A DNA stretch of 8,476 nucleotides from an uncultured Rubrivivax sp. (GTDB lineage: Bacteria > Pseudomonadota > Gammaproteobacteria > Burkholderiales > Burkholderiaceae_C): contig CALBTN010000130.1 in NCBI GenBank assembly GCA_937967345.1, forward strand, positions 1-8,476. The letters run 5' to 3'. The notes under the pieces are model-generated. The model saw nothing but the letters and a program-made list of their open reading frames with translations, was not told where the DNA came from and did no database searches. Positions 6,967 to 8,476 of the stretch are shown here, one piece after another. Position 1 is the first letter of the stretch. Every line of letters starts with the position of its first letter. The position numbers were made by a program, and so were the translations under genes.

Positions 6967-7352
6967 TCGATGCTCCGGTTCGGGCCCGGCCGGGCCCCGG
7001 CCTCGCGCACCGACTGTGCGGTCTGGCCAAACAGTGCCTGGCGCGCAGTGTCGGCGATCGCGCAGTCGTCGCCCGCGACCTGCGCGCCGATACGCGGCTG
7101 CTGCGCGTCGAGCACACCGTACATCCAGCATGGTCGAGAGCTTCCAACCGTGCGGCGCGGGCCCGCAGTGTCGACCGGACGAGATCAGGACGCCCGCCCC
7201 CGGGAGGCGCAGCCATTGCCTGAGCACCGCCTTCGAAATCGGCCTGCGCCTGCCAGCATCAGCCCGGCATCGAGCGCGCGCGGCGAAGCCTGGTGCAACG
7301 CAAGTTCCGCGCGGCAAGCGTCGTGCGCATCGTGCAGCGTCTGCAGGCTGTG
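6963..7352 (-). pseudogene. Possible frameshifted coding remnant upstream of the isomerase
   Basis: Three minus-strand pieces with normal protein composition tile this stretch in alternating frames. Piece A (7248-7352) contains SLQTLHDAHDACRAELALHQ. Piece B (7124-7255) contains RPDLVRSTLRARAARLEAL. Piece C (6963-7124) contains AGDDCAIADTARQALFGQTA. A and C share a frame that is interrupted by a TGA at 7185-7187; B is in another frame. C alone is an ATG-started 53-codon frame ending in an ATGA overlap with the isomerase start, and about 87% of its codons end in G or C. B is lower (about 63%), as expected for decay or non-coding DNA. The opposite strand across C also has the Ser/Cys/Trp-rich look of a codon-aligned antisense shadow. 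I recognise no family. A chance arrangement in GC-rich DNA, or assembly indels in an intact gene, remain possible. Positions 7353-7490 hold nothing I can support. Confidence 0.33.
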
Positions 7353-7497
7353 CGCTCGAGCAGCGCCGGCACGGTGGCCCAAGCCGCGCGGCCGCGGGTC
7401 GAGTCCCGCATGCGCTTGCGGTTTTCACGCGCCCGGCCGCAGCGGTATGCCAAGGCTCGCCAAGCGCCCCGCCCCGCCAAGGAGCCGCCAGCGCCAA

Positions 7498-7506
7498 TGC
7501 TAGAAT
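7498..7506 (+). promoter_or_regulatory. Extended -10 promoter element for tRNA-Ala
   Basis: TGC-TAGAAT (TG 7498-7499, hexamer 7501-7506) matches the extended -10 pattern TGnTAnAAT. It lies 13 bases before the mature tRNA 5' end, giving a leader of only a few nucleotides. No good TTGACA-like box lies 16-18 bases upstream (the sequence there is CAAGGA), so recognition would rest on the extended -10. The stretch between it and the tRNA is GC-rich, as at stringently controlled stable-RNA promoters; that regulatory reading is inference. Confidence 0.5.
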
Positions 7507-7519
7507 CGCCGCCGGTTCG

Positions 7520-7595
7520 GGGGGGGTAGCTCAGCTGGGAGAGCGCTGCGTTCGCAATGCAGAGGTCGGGAGTTCGATCCTCCTCCTCTCCACCA
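7520..7595 (+). tRNA. tRNA-Ala, anticodon CGC
   Basis: 76 nt with encoded CCA (7593-7595). The acceptor stem pairs GGGGGGG (7520-7526) with CCTCTCC (7585-7591), including the G3:U70 wobble that is the alanine identity element and a second wobble at G5:U68. The D-arm GCTC/GAGC is at 7529-7532 and 7541-7544. The anticodon stem CTGCG/TGCAG closes a 7-nt loop TTCGCAA with anticodon CGC at 7553-7555. The T-arm GGGAG/CTCCT closes the loop TTCGATC (7573-7579). It decodes GCG, a frequent Ala codon in this window. An extended -10 lies just upstream and an intrinsic terminator just downstream, so it is a monocistronic tRNA gene. Confidence 0.97.
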
Positions 7596-7604
7596 CCGAC
7601 ACCA

Positions 7605-7646
7605 AAGCCGGGCCCTCATGAACATGACGGCCCGGCTTGTTTTTTT
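7605..7646 (+). terminator. Rho-independent terminator of the tRNA-Ala gene
   Basis: A 10-bp stem, AAGCCGGGCC (7605-7614) with GGCCCGGCTT (7629-7638), is followed by G and seven T residues (7640-7646). The apical part can also pair: TCATG (7616-7620) with CATGA (7623-7627) across AA. The whole element is thus one long hairpin with a single C/C mismatch. It begins 10 nt after the tRNA CCA end and insulates the binding-protein gene downstream. Confidence 0.93.
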
Positions 7647-7874
7647 GCTCGCCGCGCGCGCGTCGAGCTCCGATCGGCGTGCTGTGCGCCAGATGATGCG
7701 CCGGCGGATCAGTGCAATTCCCGACCTTGGGCGGCAAGGCCCGCCGATAGCATGCCCGGCACCCGGCCTGCAATCCCGCAACGGCCGAAAGCGGGCCGAA
7801 CATCCCCGCGCCGCCGCGTCCGCATCCGCCCCCGTTGCGCGCACCCGCATACCCGCACCCTGGAGAACCCACCC

Positions 7875-8476
7875 ATGAAGTTGCTGCACAAGACCTTGGC
7901 CGCCGCCGCTGCCGCCGTGCTGGCCAGCGCCGCGCTGGCCGACGTGAATGTCGGCGTGTCGATCTCGCTCACCGGCCCGGCCTCGGGCCTGGGCATCCCG
8001 GAGAACAACGAGTTCAAGCTGTGGCCGGCGACGATCGCCGGCGAGAAGGTCAACCTGATCATCCTCGACGACGCCACCGACCCGGGCAAGGCCGTCGTCA
8101 ACGCGCGCCGCTTCGTCACCGAGGACAAGGTCGACGTCATCCTCGGCGGCTCGGCCACGCCGACCACTGCCGCGATGGCGCCGATCGCCGCCGAGTCGAA
8201 GACGCCGCAGATCACGCTGGCGCCGGTGGGCGTGCCGCCCGAGCAAGAGCGCTGGGTGTTCCGGCTGCCGCAAAGCTTCGCGGTGATGGCGCACCCGCTG
8301 GTCGAGCACATGAAGAAGCAAGGCGTCAAGACCGTCGGCTTCTTCGGCTACACCGACGCCTACGGCGAGCTGTGGCTCAAGGACTTCGGCGCCCAGGCCG
8401 AGAAGGCCGGCATCAAGGTGATCATCAGCGAGCGCTTCGCGCGCAACGACACCAGCGCCACGCCGCAGGCGCTGAA
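7875..8476 (+). CDS. ABC-transporter periplasmic substrate-binding protein, branched-chain amino acid (LivK) type; 3' truncated
   Basis: The first 200 codons are present and the gene runs off the window. The N-terminus is a classical Sec signal peptide: basic MKLLHK, an Ala/Val/Leu core, and ASAALA with likely cleavage after Ala22. There is no lipobox Cys, so a soluble periplasmic protein is expected. The mature part begins DVNVGVSISLTGPASGLG, the typical start of type-1 periplasmic-binding proteins (Peripla_BP_6). LDDATDPGKAVVNARRF and ILGGSATPTTAAMAPIAAE follow. This family binds branched-chain or other amino acids, short amides, or aromatic acids, and delivers them to a LivHMGF-like permease; the ligand cannot be named from sequence. 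Start ATG 7875 has GGAG (7862-7865) 9 nt upstream. The 228-bp leader (7647-7874) must hold its promoter, since the tRNA terminator precedes it, but I find no convincing -35/-10 pair there. Confidence 0.92.
   Translation, partial: MKLLHKTLAAAAAAVLASAALADVNVGVSISLTGPASGLGIPENNEFKLWPATIAGEKVNLIILDDATDPGKAVVNARRFVTEDKVDVILGGSATPTTAAMAPIAAESKTPQITLAPVGVPPEQERWVFRLPQSFAVMAHPLVEHMKKQGVKTVGFFGYTDAYGELWLKDFGAQAEKAGIKVIISERFARNDTSATPQAL

Noticed and set aside
7394..7409. tRNA T-arm-like hairpin GCGGG-TCGAGT-CCCGC
   Set aside because: The loop is one base short of a T-loop, and no acceptor, anticodon arm or CCA lies in register around it.
6967..7497. N-terminal extension of the isomerase frame to 7497
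   Set aside because: The family starts at the FFFDCGSP strand, ATG 6966 has a good ribosome site, and the extension is Arg/Ala-rich without similarity to a domain.
7520..7595. tRNA 3' end as a mobile-element attachment site
   Set aside because: No second copy of the tRNA 3' end, no integrase and no change of gene style in the window.
7500..8321. Long minus-strand open frame, and a plus-strand one at 7016-7621, with peptides such as GGGSNSRPLHCERSALP and VAQLGERCVRNAEVGSS
   Set aside because: These peptides are translations of the tRNA-Ala gene and its complement, a well-known spurious 'hypothetical protein'. The rest is antisense to the binding-protein gene or non-coding.

Overview
The window looks like ordinary chromosomal DNA from a very high-GC betaproteobacterium, most likely Burkholderiales of the Leptothrix/Rubrivivax/Methylibium type. 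The reasons are the strong G/C preference at third codon positions, the style of the branched-chain-amino-acid-type binding protein, and a tRNA-Ala with anticodon CGC. This placement is inference; no marker gene is present. I see no insertion sequence, phage gene, CRISPR array or rRNA.

Layout, left to right. (1) Positions 1-324: the 3' end of an unrecognised gene. It overlaps by 4 bases (GTGA) a membrane-bound hybrid histidine kinase (321-2195). (2) Tail to tail with the kinase, with no intergenic base, is a minus-strand FeeM/autoinducer-synthase-like N-acyltransferase (2196-2888). A perfect 10-3-10 inverted repeat lies 37 nt before its start codon. (3) A minus-strand short-chain dehydrogenase (3094-3903) is divergent from a plus-strand pair: a hotdog thioesterase (4011-4415) and an S9-family serine peptidase (4425-6350). 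(4) A minus-strand 2-hydroxychromene-2-carboxylate isomerase-like DsbA-fold protein (6367-6966) follows. Upstream of it (6963-7352) are coding-like fragments in alternating frames that may be a decayed gene. (5) tRNA-Ala(CGC) (7520-7595) has its own extended -10 element and a strong intrinsic terminator. (6) The window ends inside a periplasmic ABC-transporter substrate-binding protein gene (7875 onward).

The part with most potential is 1-2950. A sensor kinase with about six membrane helices sits beside an acyltransferase of the fold that makes N-acyl signals or N-acyl amino acids, and that gene has a candidate operator. This could be a small signalling module, but the link rests on adjacency alone. 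The remaining genes are common enzymes of acyl/aromatic metabolism, peptide turnover and nutrient uptake, with no evident shared pathway.
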